Shown here: piece by piece, positions 25,662 to 34,267 of the stretch | How positions within the stretch are numbered: the stretch's first letter is position 1 | How the letters are laid out: each line of letters opens with the position of its first letter | Assembly (NCBI GenBank): GCA_018675335.1 | Contig: JABGYH010000004.1 | Span: forward strand, 111,076 to 175,075 | Direction of reading: 5' to 3' | Source: Candidatus Woesearchaeota archaeon | GTDB lineage: Archaea; Nanobdellota; Nanobdellia; Woesearchaeales; UBA11576 | Length of the DNA stretch: 64,000 nucleotides | Notes under the pieces: generated by a model | The model's input: the letters and a program-made list of their open reading frames with translations, nothing else | Told to the model about the DNA's origin: nothing | The model's database searches: none | Position numbers and translations under genes: made by a program

Positions 25662-28583
25662 TTAGTGTAGTTCACCTTCATAAGTATAACCAACTTTATC
25701 AGCCATTGCTTCACAAACATCATCATTTACAGTAGGATATCTTCCCGCTCCAACACACATGTCGAATTGAAATGATTCTGCAAATACTGCAGTTTTAGCA
25801 TTATGGTCTAAGCAACAAGTAGGTTTAGCTGTTTCTAAAGTACAAACTGCCCCTGCAACATAAGTTTCACCTGCAGCTGGACTACAATCTGAATCATGAC
25901 AATCAAAATAACCATCACCATCATTGTCAAATCCATCACCACAAATTTCAAATTCGCTGCTACCAGATGATCCTGAACCACTTGATGAGGTCCCCGGATT
26001 TGTTGCTGTAGGAAATAAAACATCTAAAACTTCACGCTTAGCATTGTTTAATTCATTACTCTCGGAAACTTCATTATCTCCATCTGCAATAACTGCGAGT
26101 AAAAAACTACCATCAACAATATCGTTATCACCAGGTTTAATAGTTGCAAAGTAAGTTACAGTTGCACCAGGAGCAATAGATTTTCCAGGTAAACTCATAG
26201 GAATGTGACAACTTGTCATATCAGGTTTACAATACTGAATCTCAACATTATATCCTTCAGTTACACCAAAATTACCATTGTTCTTAACTGCAATTTTAAC
26301 TTCTACTTCTTGACCATATTTTAACGGTTCGTATTGAGGTTCAAAACCAATAAGTTCTAAATCAACAAATCCTTCTTCTTTAACAACATCTAAAATTTCA
26401 CGTTTAGCGTTGTTGAATTCATCACTCTCTAAAACTTCATCATCACCATCAACAAGCACTGCTAAAATAAAACTATTTTCAAATAAGTCAGACTCTGCAG
26501 GTTGAATTTTTGCAATTGGATAATATTCTTCTCCAGGATATAATGCTTTACCAGGTAAACTCATAGGAATATGGCAACCAGTCATATCAGGTTTACAATA
26601 TTGAATCTCAATATTATAATTACCATCAACTTTGGAATTTCCATTATTTTTTATACCAATTTTTACAGGAACTGCTTTTCCAAAAGGTAGAGGTTCTACT
26701 TCAGGTTCAAATCCGATAAGTTCTAAATCAACAAACTCAGTTGTAACTGTCGCAGAAACTGTAGGTAAAGCGCAAGCTCCATCATAACAACCATTTTCAC
26801 ATTCATATGTCATACCAACAACTTTGGAATTTTCACATAAATACTCGTGAACAAAAGCGCCTTGTTCTACATGTCCGATTCCATTTTCATTATCACTACA
26901 AAAATCTTTGAACGTACCGATAACTTTTCCTGAGTCTCCTCTAACGAAACTAGGTTTGAAAATGTTTATTCCATAATCATAGTCTTTACAACTAACGCCT
27001 TCCGCAGTAACTTCTGATTCAATAACTTGAATCATTTCTGATTCTAATTCTTGTTCAGTTTCAGCTAAAGGAATATCTGCTCCTAAAGATTTAATTAATT
27101 TAACAATCTCAACCAGGATACGGTGTGATCTAGTAAGATAATCTCGAGCTTCTTTAAATTTTGATTTTGATTCACTTAATATAGAATCAAACTCTTCTTT
27201 TGTCTCACGACTATCAATACCATTTTTAAGTAAATCATTTGCTTTTTCTCTTAAGTCAACTGCTTCATAGTAAGATGCTTTTGCTTGATCTAATGAATCA
27301 AAATAACTTTCAAGTAAATCTTCTAATTTCTCAACATCTTCACTTTGTTCATCTAACTCAGAAATTTTTGCTTCAATTTTATCCCCTGTATATTCAGCTC
27401 TTTTAATTAAATCAATTAATTTTGAGTGAACAATTTCAGTGGCGTGTGAAACACCTTGATTTTTTACTTTGCTCCAAAGTTGACGAAGTTCTTTTGCAAC
27501 AACATTAAGATCGTCTCTACTATTTGCAGCATTTATTCTATTTAGAAGATCTTCAAGTTTTCCTAATGTTGAATCAATATCTTCAACCATACTTCTTGCA
27601 CGTTCTTCATCAAGATCATCCATACTCTCAACTTTAGCTTTTAATTTTTCAAAATAATTAATTGCTTGTTTTGTAGCACTAACTAAATAATCTTTCGCTG
27701 GACCAAAAGCTTCTTCTCTTAAATCATCACAACGAGCACTATCAACACCCTCGCAATCTTTTAAGTTTTGTTGAAACTCTGACCATTTAGTTTTCTTTTC
27801 ATCATAAGCTTTTTTAACTTTTTCAAATTCTTCTTTAGCATCAGCATATCTTTCTCTTGCACTATCTACAACTTCTTTTGATAAAACTCTCTCACGGAAA
27901 AGATCTGCTTTTTTCATAGTAACTAATTTAATTTTATTTAATTCAGCTTTAATCTTAGCACTATCTTTATTTGCTAATTCAATCATTTTTTCTCTACGAA
28001 TTTTAGAAAGTTTTTCAAGTTCATCATTTGAAAGATCTTCAGTCATTTTTTCTAACCTTTCATTTCTTAATTCAGTAAGCTTTCTAAGTTCACTAGTTTT
28101 AAGATCAGAAATTTTATCAAGTCTATCTTGTCTAAGTTCAGTAAGCTTCTCAATCTTTTCAGACTTTAATTCTGAAACTTTATCCAATCTATCTTTTCTA
28201 AGTTCAGTAAGCTTCTCAATCTTATCTTGTTTAAGATCAGAAATTTTATCAAGTCTATCTTGTCTAAGTTCAGTAAGCTTTTCAATCTTATCTTGCTTAA
28301 ATTCTGAAACTTTGTCAAAACGATCTTGTCTAAGATCATTAAGTTTTTCTAATTTAGAATCCTTAATATCTTTTAATCGTTCTCTTTTTTCACTAGATAA
28401 TTTATCATATTTTGCTTCACCTAATACGAGTCTTGCACCCCTATCAGATCCTTGTTCATTTACTGCACTAAGCATAGGCTTTGCAGTCATATCATTTGTT
28501 TGTTCAGCCAAAGCTGCCAAGGGAAAAGTTCCCACAAGGAAAACAAATAATATCATACTAGTCATAAATTTTTTCCAAGCCAT
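25662..28583 (-). CDS. Large surface protein: hendecad coiled coil, CARDB domains
   Basis: The 973-residue protein starts with a signal peptide (KFMTSMILFVFLVGTFPLAALAE). About ten 11-residue coiled-coil repeats follow at residues 74-183, then long helical regions to about residue 520. Next comes a cysteine-bearing domain, two CARDB-like adhesion domains (each VDLELIGFEP ... IQYCKPDMT ... SLPGK) and a C-terminal part with DNDGDGYFDCHD, a calcium-binding-like loop. No membrane anchor is visible at the end. ATG 28583 follows GGAGGC by nine bases. It is probably a cell-surface stalk or adhesin; that is inference. It faces a membrane-anchored regulator. Confidence 0.82.
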   Translation of the reverse strand: MAWKKFMTSMILFVFLVGTFPLAALAEQTNDMTAKPMLSAVNEQGSDRGARLVLGEAKYDKLSSEKRERLKDIKDSKLEKLNDLRQDRFDKVSEFKQDKIEKLTELRQDRLDKISDLKQDKIEKLTELRKDRLDKVSELKSEKIEKLTELRQDRLDKISDLKTSELRKLTELRNERLEKMTEDLSNDELEKLSKIRREKMIELANKDSAKIKAELNKIKLVTMKKADLFRERVLSKEVVDSARERYADAKEEFEKVKKAYDEKKTKWSEFQQNLKDCEGVDSARCDDLREEAFGPAKDYLVSATKQAINYFEKLKAKVESMDDLDEERARSMVEDIDSTLGKLEDLLNRINAANSRDDLNVVAKELRQLWSKVKNQGVSHATEIVHSKLIDLIKRAEYTGDKIEAKISELDEQSEDVEKLEDLLESYFDSLDQAKASYYEAVDLREKANDLLKNGIDSRETKEEFDSILSESKSKFKEARDYLTRSHRILVEIVKLIKSLGADIPLAETEQELESEMIQVIESEVTAEGVSCKDYDYGINIFKPSFVRGDSGKVIGTFKDFCSDNENGIGHVEQGAFVHEYLCENSKVVGMTYECENGCYDGACALPTVSATVTTEFVDLELIGFEPEVEPLPFGKAVPVKIGIKNNGNSKVDGNYNIEIQYCKPDMTGCHIPMSLPGKALYPGEEYYPIAKIQPAESDLFENSFILAVLVDGDDEVLESDEFNNAKREILDVVKEEGFVDLELIGFEPQYEPLKYGQEVEVKIAVKNNGNFGVTEGYNVEIQYCKPDMTSCHIPMSLPGKSIAPGATVTYFATIKPGDNDIVDGSFLLAVIADGDNEVSESNELNNAKREVLDVLFPTATNPGTSSSGSGSSGSSEFEICGDGFDNDGDGYFDCHDSDCSPAAGETYVAGAVCTLETAKPTCCLDHNAKTAVFAESFQFDMCVGAGRYPTVNDDVCEAMADKVGYTYEGELH
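28034..28364 (-). repeat. Tandem 33-base (11-residue) coiled-coil repeats
   Basis: About ten consecutive 11-residue units alternate two types, such as QDKIEKLTELR and QDRLDKISDLK. Together they form a 66-base repeat conserved enough to see at the DNA level (AAGCTTCTCAATCTT recurs). Hendecads of this kind fold as long right-handed or nearly straight coiled coils. Copy number could vary between strains. Confidence 0.8.
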
Positions 28584-28670
28584 TTTTAATAAGCCTCCAA
28601 TTAAATATATAATCATAATCGCAATCAAACCAGATTTTGGTTTGTCGTATGTAGTAGTGTGCCGAAAGTT

Positions 28671-28680
28671 GTTTATAAAG
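28671..28680 (-). promoter_or_regulatory. Likely TATA box of the surface protein gene
   Basis: The minus strand reads CTTTATAAAC roughly 90 bases before the ATG at 28583, giving a leader of about 65 bases with the GGAGG site. A short inverted repeat CTTTC-AAA-GAAAG lies just upstream near 28685-28697. Confidence 0.4.
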
Positions 28681-28831
28681 ACACTTTCAAAGAAAGCTTT
28701 ACCCGAGACTTTAGAATCTCACTAAAACTTTATGAAGCTTGAAGATGCTCTTTTTCAAACATCTAAGCAGAAATACTAGGTTTTTAGATAAAAAAATGCG
28801 TTTTAATCAAAAAACTTGTTTGAAATAATCG

Positions 28832-28840
28832 ATAGTTATA
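28832..28840 (+). promoter_or_regulatory. TATA box of the membrane-anchored regulator
   Basis: TTATAAATA lies about 34 bases before ATG 28870, so the leader is very short or absent. Confidence 0.5.
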
Positions 28841-28869
28841 AATATCTCAAAAATATTACTTAACAGATC

Positions 28870-29625
28870 ATGATTAAAAAAGAGGGTAAAATTCTACTAT
28901 TAGTACTAATTATCTTTTCATTATTTGTAGCAATAGAACCTGTTGATGGGGCTGTTTTGAAAGGCAGCTTATATGATGTTAATCTTAATTCTCTTAATAA
29001 TGTAGTAGTAGAAGTTGATACAATCCCCGAACAAAGATTTGTATCAAAACAAGGCCAATATGAATTTGATCTTGCACCTGGCAATTATACCTTAACTGCA
29101 CAATACATTGACTCTAATCAAATTAAATATGTTGCAGAAGAAAAATTATTAATTGTAAAAGAAGGCACATTCTTATTTGACTTATTTTTATTCCCAGATT
29201 TTAGTGAAGATGACAAATTACTTGATTATCCAATCATAACTGAACCTGAAGAAAATAATACTCAAACAATTGATGTTGTTCCCACAGGTCCTAGTATTTG
29301 GTTCTTATATTTGTTAGGAATATTCATATTTGCAATCATTATTGTTTACATTTATTTAAAATTTCTAAAATCTGATCAACCAGAAATCACAATAGACACA
29401 TTAGACTCCATAAAAAAAGAAGATGAAATGGATGAAGATTTAGAATCAGTAATCGAGATTTTGAAAAAAAATGATAAACGAATGACTCAAAAAGAACTTA
29501 GAAAAGAAATACCCCTATCCGAAGCAAAGGTCAGTTTAATGATCTCAGAACTTGAACACAAAGGAATTATTCAAAAGATCAAAAAAGGTCGCGGGAATAT
29601 AATTGTGTTGAAGAAATTGAAGTGA
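28870..29625 (+). CDS. Membrane-anchored winged-helix regulator
   Basis: The 251-residue protein has a signal peptide (LLLVLIIFSLFVAIEPVDGA), an outer beta-sandwich like the carboxypeptidase regulatory domain (LKGSLYDVNLNSLNNVVVEV, FDLAPGNYTLTAQY), one membrane helix at about 138-160 (IWFLYLLGIFIFAIIIVYIYL) and a cytoplasmic winged helix (MTQKELRKEIPLSEAKVSLM, ELEHKGIIQKI). This layout would sense something outside and bind DNA inside. It is divergent from the large surface protein, so control of that gene is a natural guess. Similar proteins occur in many archaea. Confidence 0.82.
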   Translation: MIKKEGKILLLVLIIFSLFVAIEPVDGAVLKGSLYDVNLNSLNNVVVEVDTIPEQRFVSKQGQYEFDLAPGNYTLTAQYIDSNQIKYVAEEKLLIVKEGTFLFDLFLFPDFSEDDKLLDYPIITEPEENNTQTIDVVPTGPSIWFLYLLGIFIFAIIIVYIYLKFLKSDQPEITIDTLDSIKKEDEMDEDLESVIEILKKNDKRMTQKELRKEIPLSEAKVSLMISELEHKGIIQKIKKGRGNIIVLKKLK

Positions 29626-29632
29626 TGTGTTT

Positions 29633-30166
29633 TTATTTAACTACTTCTACAAAACCATTCAAAGTTATTCCATTGATTATATTATTAGCTAGATGGTTAT
29701 TAGTTATTTGATGAATATTTTTATGTTGAAATATTTGTATTTCTCTTTGAAGCTTTTTTTCAAATTTTTTAAAGCATAGTTTCTTTTTTGACGGTGTTTC
29801 TAGGTATAAATCTATATCGCTACGTTCAGTGTCTTCCCCCCTAGAATAAGATCCAAATAAAATAATCGAAGGATAACTTAACTCATTCATTAAATATGTT
29901 ATTAACCCAGATTCATGCAGAGATTTAATATTAAAAAAAGTTTTTTCTAACAAAAAAAGTTTAGATCCTCGATTAGCAGAATAAAAAGTTACACCACCCA
30001 CAATATTTTTTCTTAATAACCCCTCTTTTTCTAATTCTTTTGAATACCTTATTGCAGAAGGAATAGGAACTTGCACTTTACGTTCTATTTGTCTAACTCT
30101 CAATTTAATGGTTGAATTCATAAAAAAATATTCCTTAATCCTATTTTTGATACTTTTTATTATCAT
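29633..30166 (-). CDS. Winged-helix plus MNT-type nucleotidyltransferase
   Basis: The 177-residue protein joins an N-terminal winged helix (IERKVQVPIPSAIRYSKELE) to a minimal nucleotidyltransferase with GSYSRGEDTERSDIDLYLE, where the catalytic GS and DxD are intact. MNT proteins act with HEPN proteins as toxin-antitoxin pairs. The HEPN gene lies divergently at 30296. I keep the ATG at 30166 because a minus-strand TATA at 30189-30198 is about 28 bases upstream, fitting a leaderless message; an internal ATG at 30121 is possible. An operator palindrome covers the start. Confidence 0.85.
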   Translation of the reverse strand: MIIKSIKNRIKEYFFMNSTIKLRVRQIERKVQVPIPSAIRYSKELEKEGLLRKNIVGGVTFYSANRGSKLFLLEKTFFNIKSLHESGLITYLMNELSYPSIILFGSYSRGEDTERSDIDLYLETPSKKKLCFKKFEKKLQREIQIFQHKNIHQITNNHLANNIINGITLNGFVEVVK

Positions 30167-30185
30167 TTGATAATATTTATTATCA
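30158..30185. promoter_or_regulatory. Operator with alternating half-sites between MNT and HEPN genes
   Basis: Three half-sites stand at exact 10-base steps in alternating orientation: TATTATCA (30158-30165), TGATAATA (30168-30175), TATTATCA (30178-30185), each pair separated by TT. The right pair extends to nine-base arms. The array overlaps the start codon and predicted transcription start of the MNT gene, so autorepression by its winged helix is likely. Confidence 0.65.
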
Positions 30186-30188
30186 AGA

Positions 30189-30198
30189 TTATATAAAT
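30189..30198. promoter_or_regulatory. TATA box of the MNT gene, possibly shared
   Basis: TTATATAAAT is centred 28 bases before the MNT ATG on the minus strand. The element is nearly symmetrical and could also serve the HEPN gene, whose start is about 100 bases downstream on the plus strand. Confidence 0.5.
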
Positions 30199-30295
30199 TT
30201 TTTGATTAAACCTGAAAAATTTACGGTTATTTCCTGTAAAAGTATTTTAGATTGTTTGACTTGGTTAGTTATGTTAAATCTCAGAGGTAATCAAA

Positions 30296-30727
30296 ACGAA
30301 TTCAGAACTTAATTGGGAAGACTGCATAGAAAACAATGTCACAACTCAAACAACACCCGATATTAAAAAGGTTCAATCTTTATTAGAAACAGCGAAAGGC
30401 AGAATTAATTTTTTACGTAAGACAATTTTAAGTGAAAATAATTCAAATTATATCTTTGAAGGATATTATTCTTCAGTACTTGAAATTCTCCACGCGTTAA
30501 TAACTTCAAAAGGATATAAAATAATCAATCACATTTGTTTAGGATTCTATTTAAGAGATGTAATTAACAGATCCGATTTGTTTCGTTTATTTGATGATTG
30601 CAGATGTAAACGAAATTCTTTAATTTATTATGGCAGAAAAATGGATTTTGAAATAGCCCAACAGGCAATAATAAACTGTAAACAGTTAATTGAAGAGATT
30701 GAAAAAATGCCTGCGAATGAATTATAA
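30296..30727 (+). CDS. HEPN-domain protein, apparent ACG start
   Basis: Reading from ACG 30296 gives a 143-residue all-helical protein with no internal stop. Its end, CKRNSLIYYGRKMDFEIAQQ then ELIEEIEKM-type helix, is the RN-YYG signature of archaeal HEPN proteins, the partners of MNT nucleotidyltransferases. There is no ATG, GTG or TTG between the upstream stop (30275-30277) and residue 116. GAGGT at 30284-30288 sits exactly seven bases before the ACG, the same spacing as in confident genes here. So it either starts at ACG or has lost its start by mutation. HEPN proteins are often RNases; here the usual histidine is replaced by tyrosine. Confidence 0.75.
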   Translation, partial: TNSELNWEDCIENNVTTQTTPDIKKVQSLLETAKGRINFLRKTILSENNSNYIFEGYYSSVLEILHALITSKGYKIINHICLGFYLRDVINRSDLFRLFDDCRCKRNSLIYYGRKMDFEIAQQAIINCKQLIEEIEKMPANEL

Positions 30728-30802
30728 AATTTCAATAATTAACTCAGAAAATTGAATGTAAAAAAAAAGAAACAAAAAAAATAAGAAAAAAATAAGAAAA
30801 GT

Positions 30803-31201
30803 TTATTCTTTAGGAACGATATCCCAACCAACAAATTCATCACCTTGATTTATTGGAGCCCATTTATACTCATCATCAACACGCGCAACTAACTCACACG
30901 CTTTTCCAAAAATTGCTTTTTCAGATTCAGGAATTAATTGACCTCCATTGTTTTCACTAACGTAATCAACTGCAGTTTGATAAAGAAAAAACCTATCAGA
31001 ATTTCCATCTAACAACTCCATCAAGTACCCCTTTGTTCTCGCTCCTTCAACTTCATGCGCATTTAAATGATGAATAACTGTAAGCCATTCATCTTGAGTA
31101 AGTACATCTAATGGACTCTGAGTTTGCACTCCCCGGTCTAAAACATCATGTAATCGAGAATTCATAAAATAATTTGTATGAGAATATTTTTCTTTTGGCA
31201 T
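30803..31201 (-). CDS. Hypothetical protein
   Basis: I do not recognise this 132-residue protein. It is mainly helical, with VLTQDEWLTVIHHLNAHEVEGARTKGYLM and a C-terminal EYKWAPINQGDEFVGWDIV strand. No signal peptide or membrane segment. ATG 31201 follows GGAGGGTGA by five bases, one of the strongest ribosome sites in the window, suggesting high expression. It is monocistronic. Confidence 0.65.
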   Translation of the reverse strand: MPKEKYSHTNYFMNSRLHDVLDRGVQTQSPLDVLTQDEWLTVIHHLNAHEVEGARTKGYLMELLDGNSDRFFLYQTAVDYVSENNGGQLIPESEKAIFGKACELVARVDDEYKWAPINQGDEFVGWDIVPKE

Positions 31202-31345
31202 TAACGTCACCCTCCTTAAATAAAAAATCTAACTCAATAATATTATTGAAATATATGCATTTATAAACATTTATATTCAGGAATTTAACTACTACAACAT
31301 ATTTAATAACACTTATAAATCACAACTTTTCACAGTCTAATTGAA

Positions 31346-31783
31346 ATGTATATGAGAAAACAATACGGACAAAGCAAAGTCGATGAATGTCCATTCTGCG
31401 GCAAACAAGCAATCACCACAAGCAAAGAAGGAATACCTGTTTGTCTTAAACATAAAAATGCAGTATTAAATCTTATGAAATGCTTATGTGGAGAATATTT
31501 AGATTTGAAAATAGGAAAATTTGGATTCTTTTTTATATGCTCAAACTGCGGAACCATGAACTCTAACAAAGTTTTTTCTTTTAACAAAATAGAAGATGTA
31601 AGCGAAGATGTAAAAGATCAAGAAAAACAAATAGAAAAATTCAGTCAAGAAAAATTTAACAAAGGAGTTCAATCAAAAGACTACGCAGTTCAAAAAAAAA
31701 CAGGCAGAATAACAAAAGATCCTAAAAAATTTAAGAAAAAAGAAATAACAATTCGATCTGATGATCCACTTTATTTTAGTTAA
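31346..31783 (+). CDS. Zinc-finger protein
   Basis: The 145-residue protein has ECPFCGKQA and VCLKHK, then CLCGEYLD and CSNCGTMN, two zinc-ribbon-like knuckles. A lysine-rich, probably disordered C-terminal tail follows (YAVQKKTGRITKDPKKFKKK), typical of nucleic-acid binding. TTATAAAT at 31313-31320 is about 30 bases before the ATG, fitting a leaderless start. The family is unknown to me; a role with RNA or DNA is inference. Confidence 0.7.
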   Translation: MYMRKQYGQSKVDECPFCGKQAITTSKEGIPVCLKHKNAVLNLMKCLCGEYLDLKIGKFGFFFICSNCGTMNSNKVFSFNKIEDVSEDVKDQEKQIEKFSQEKFNKGVQSKDYAVQKKTGRITKDPKKFKKKEITIRSDDPLYFS

Positions 31784-32019
31784 AAATATCCAATTTTCTA
31801 GCATACAACCCCCAATTTAGCTCAAAAAATCGAATAATTCTATAATTCCTATAAATAATCCCTAAATACTAGATACTGTCACTTCTCGTTTGTAACTAAA
31901 AAAAATAGTGTTGAGATAATAAAATAATTAACGCACAGCTTCAGCTAGGTAAATTTTGTAAAAAAAACTAATTTAAAACAAAAAAACTGTGCTAATAATA
32001 ATTATACGGAGATAGAAAA

Positions 32020-33432
32020 ATGTTAAATGCATATAATCAAATACAAAATATAAACAAAGTATTATCAAGAGATGAACGTTTATTATACAGTTCAGATTCA
32101 TTAACTACTCTTCGAAACAAACTAAAAGAATTATACCAAGAACTAAAATCCGAAAAATTAGCAAACAATTCAAAAGTTTCTAAAGAAAAAAGAAAAACAT
32201 ATCTTCAAGCAATAGGACGAGCCAATTGGGAAATTAGAGCAAGAACTGCAGTAACAAATAAATCTATCGACCAACTTCTTGAAGGCGAAGGAATAGGTAA
32301 CAGAGCAGATGATATTAGACGATACATTTTAGAAAATGACGAAATTGATCCTATTTCTGAAATTAAAAATAGAATCACACAATACAGACTAGATTCAACT
32401 AATGCCTATCTTAAAAAAAATAGACGTGCAAGAAAAGCTTTTGATTGTTTAGATCAATTTTTAGAAAGTGAATATTCCGCAGCACCAATAGATACCCCAA
32501 CTCAAGCTGAAGAAAAACAAACAAATCAAACAACGGAAAGTGAAATACAATACGCACATCAAAACAAGTTAGCAGAACTAGACTACTTTGCACTCACTCA
32601 ATACTTCAGCATACCATTAGATCAACCAAATAATTCTTCTGAAAAAAAACAAGACGACAAAAAACAATTAGCTGCCAAGAAACAATCTGATACGAAAAAA
32701 CAATCAGACTCTAAACCAAATACCAAACCGATTGTTCTTAAAAAACCCCCTGCATTAGAATTAATTGCTCAAGCAGAACCAAATCTATCTGATTTAAATC
32801 AAGATATCAATCCAGAAGATAAAAAATATCCAGTCGCTCAAAACACCCCATCACACTTAGAATCAAAACCAACTAATAGACGGGCGTACTTACTTGGAGC
32901 TGCAGCAGTTGCACTAATTGCTGCAGTAGGATTTACAAGCACAAATAGTTCAAAAGTAGAAATTCAAGACATAGCACCAGCTCAAAAATATCACCAAACA
33001 CAATCAAAACCCAAAGAACAAACAAAAATAGACCCTACAATAAGATTTGTTTTCCCCCCACAAATTATTACAAGCTTAGACTCAGATTATGCTCCTGCTA
33101 GCTCATTTGTCGAACTTGAACCACTAAAAAAGATCACTCCAAACATGCCCCCAACTTATTTAGATAACATAACTAATGCAGCAAGATTTCCCACACAACC
33201 TGCGAACTCTGTATTTAAAACTGCATTTCATCCAAGTAAATCAAAACCTGAACAACCAAGAGCAACCCCGCCAAAACACCCCGGATTTCCTACAATTAAA
33301 AAATTAACTGCACAAGAAAAAACAAGTCTTAAAATAAAACCGATTCAACACAATATAAGAAAAAGAGAGCGACCAGTAAAAACTAAATCGTTCAAATCAA
33401 GAATGGGACGAACTAACTCTCGCAGAACATAA
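32020..33432 (+). CDS. Membrane-anchored helical protein, second family member
   Basis: The 470-residue protein has an N-terminal helical unit (SLTTLRNKLKELYQEL ... GRANWEIRARTAV), a lysine/glutamine-rich linker with repeated KKQ, one membrane helix (AYLLGAAAVALIAAVGFTS, about 290-308), and an outer proline- and lysine-rich tail ending in basic residues. The helical unit and the order helix unit, membrane helix, outer tail match the protein at 18019-19785. CGGAGATAG precedes the ATG. Function unknown; the basic outer tail might bind a polyanionic envelope. Confidence 0.65.
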   Translation: MLNAYNQIQNINKVLSRDERLLYSSDSLTTLRNKLKELYQELKSEKLANNSKVSKEKRKTYLQAIGRANWEIRARTAVTNKSIDQLLEGEGIGNRADDIRRYILENDEIDPISEIKNRITQYRLDSTNAYLKKNRRARKAFDCLDQFLESEYSAAPIDTPTQAEEKQTNQTTESEIQYAHQNKLAELDYFALTQYFSIPLDQPNNSSEKKQDDKKQLAAKKQSDTKKQSDSKPNTKPIVLKKPPALELIAQAEPNLSDLNQDINPEDKKYPVAQNTPSHLESKPTNRRAYLLGAAAVALIAAVGFTSTNSSKVEIQDIAPAQKYHQTQSKPKEQTKIDPTIRFVFPPQIITSLDSDYAPASSFVELEPLKKITPNMPPTYLDNITNAARFPTQPANSVFKTAFHPSKSKPEQPRATPPKHPGFPTIKKLTAQEKTSLKIKPIQHNIRKRERPVKTKSFKSRMGRTNSRRT

Positions 33433-33494
33433 AGAAAATCAAAATATATAAATTTTTTATTTTATTTGATTAAAATATTTTATTCAAATAATTA

Positions 33495-34139
33495 TTACTT
33501 CTTTTTTAAAAATTCAATTACTCTTTTATCTAAAAGATTTGGAACTATTAAATCAGCATCCATAAGTTCACTTTCTAAATGAGTTTGAGTTAGTGCAATG
33601 CACTTAATATTTGCAGCACATGCAGCACTAATTCCTGCCGGCGAATCTTCAATCACCACTGCTTCTTCAGGCATAACATTTAATTTTTTTAACGCACTTA
33701 AATAAATTTCAGGATCAGGTTTGCCCTTAGAAATATCCTCAGAGGTTAAAGTGATTTCAAAAAAATCTTTTAAACCATATTTTTTAAAAGTTAGGTCTAA
33801 ATGAATGAATCTACATCCAGTAGCAATCGCAAATCTAAATTTATCATGATTTTTATGGATGAAATCTAACGTCTCACCATATCCAATAATTTCTTGTGCA
33901 AAAAATTTATCATGATCTTTTTTTAATTTAATCCATTCAGAAATCTCATTTGATCTGCCCAAATCATTTAATAGCAAAGTAAGTGCGTCATTTAATGATC
34001 TACCAACAAAATATTTGGAAAAAATTTCTTCTGAAAATTTAGCATTTTTTTTGTTAAACACAGCTTTAATTGCATTAAAATTAAATGAGTGAGTATCCAT
34101 AATAACTCCATCAAAATCAAATATTATTGCCTTAATCAT
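33495..34139 (-). CDS. HAD-family phosphatase, beta-phosphoglucomutase-like
   Basis: The 214-residue protein has the HAD motifs in order: IFDFDGVIMDT with the nucleophile aspartate, IATG, K in SKGKPDPEIYL, and VVIEDSPAGISAA. The DFDGV and GKPDP pattern plus a helical cap match the beta-phosphoglucomutase/phosphoglycolate phosphatase branch, acting on small sugar phosphates. I chose ATG 34139 because a minus-strand TATA at 34160-34170 is about 26 bases upstream; the longer frame only adds a hydrophobic run from AT-rich leader DNA. Confidence 0.88.
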   Translation of the reverse strand: MIKAIIFDFDGVIMDTHSFNFNAIKAVFNKKNAKFSEEIFSKYFVGRSLNDALTLLLNDLGRSNEISEWIKLKKDHDKFFAQEIIGYGETLDFIHKNHDKFRFAIATGCRFIHLDLTFKKYGLKDFFEITLTSEDISKGKPDPEIYLSALKKLNVMPEEAVVIEDSPAGISAACAANIKCIALTQTHLESELMDADLIVPNLLDKRVIEFLKKK

Positions 34140-34267
34140 ACAAAAAAGAGTTGAATACAAATATATAAAATTAACTAGAAACAACAAAATAAAATAAAAA
34201 ACAAGCAAAAAAAACAATATCAAAAAAAATAAACAATATAAAGAAAATAAAATAAGAAATAAAAAAA

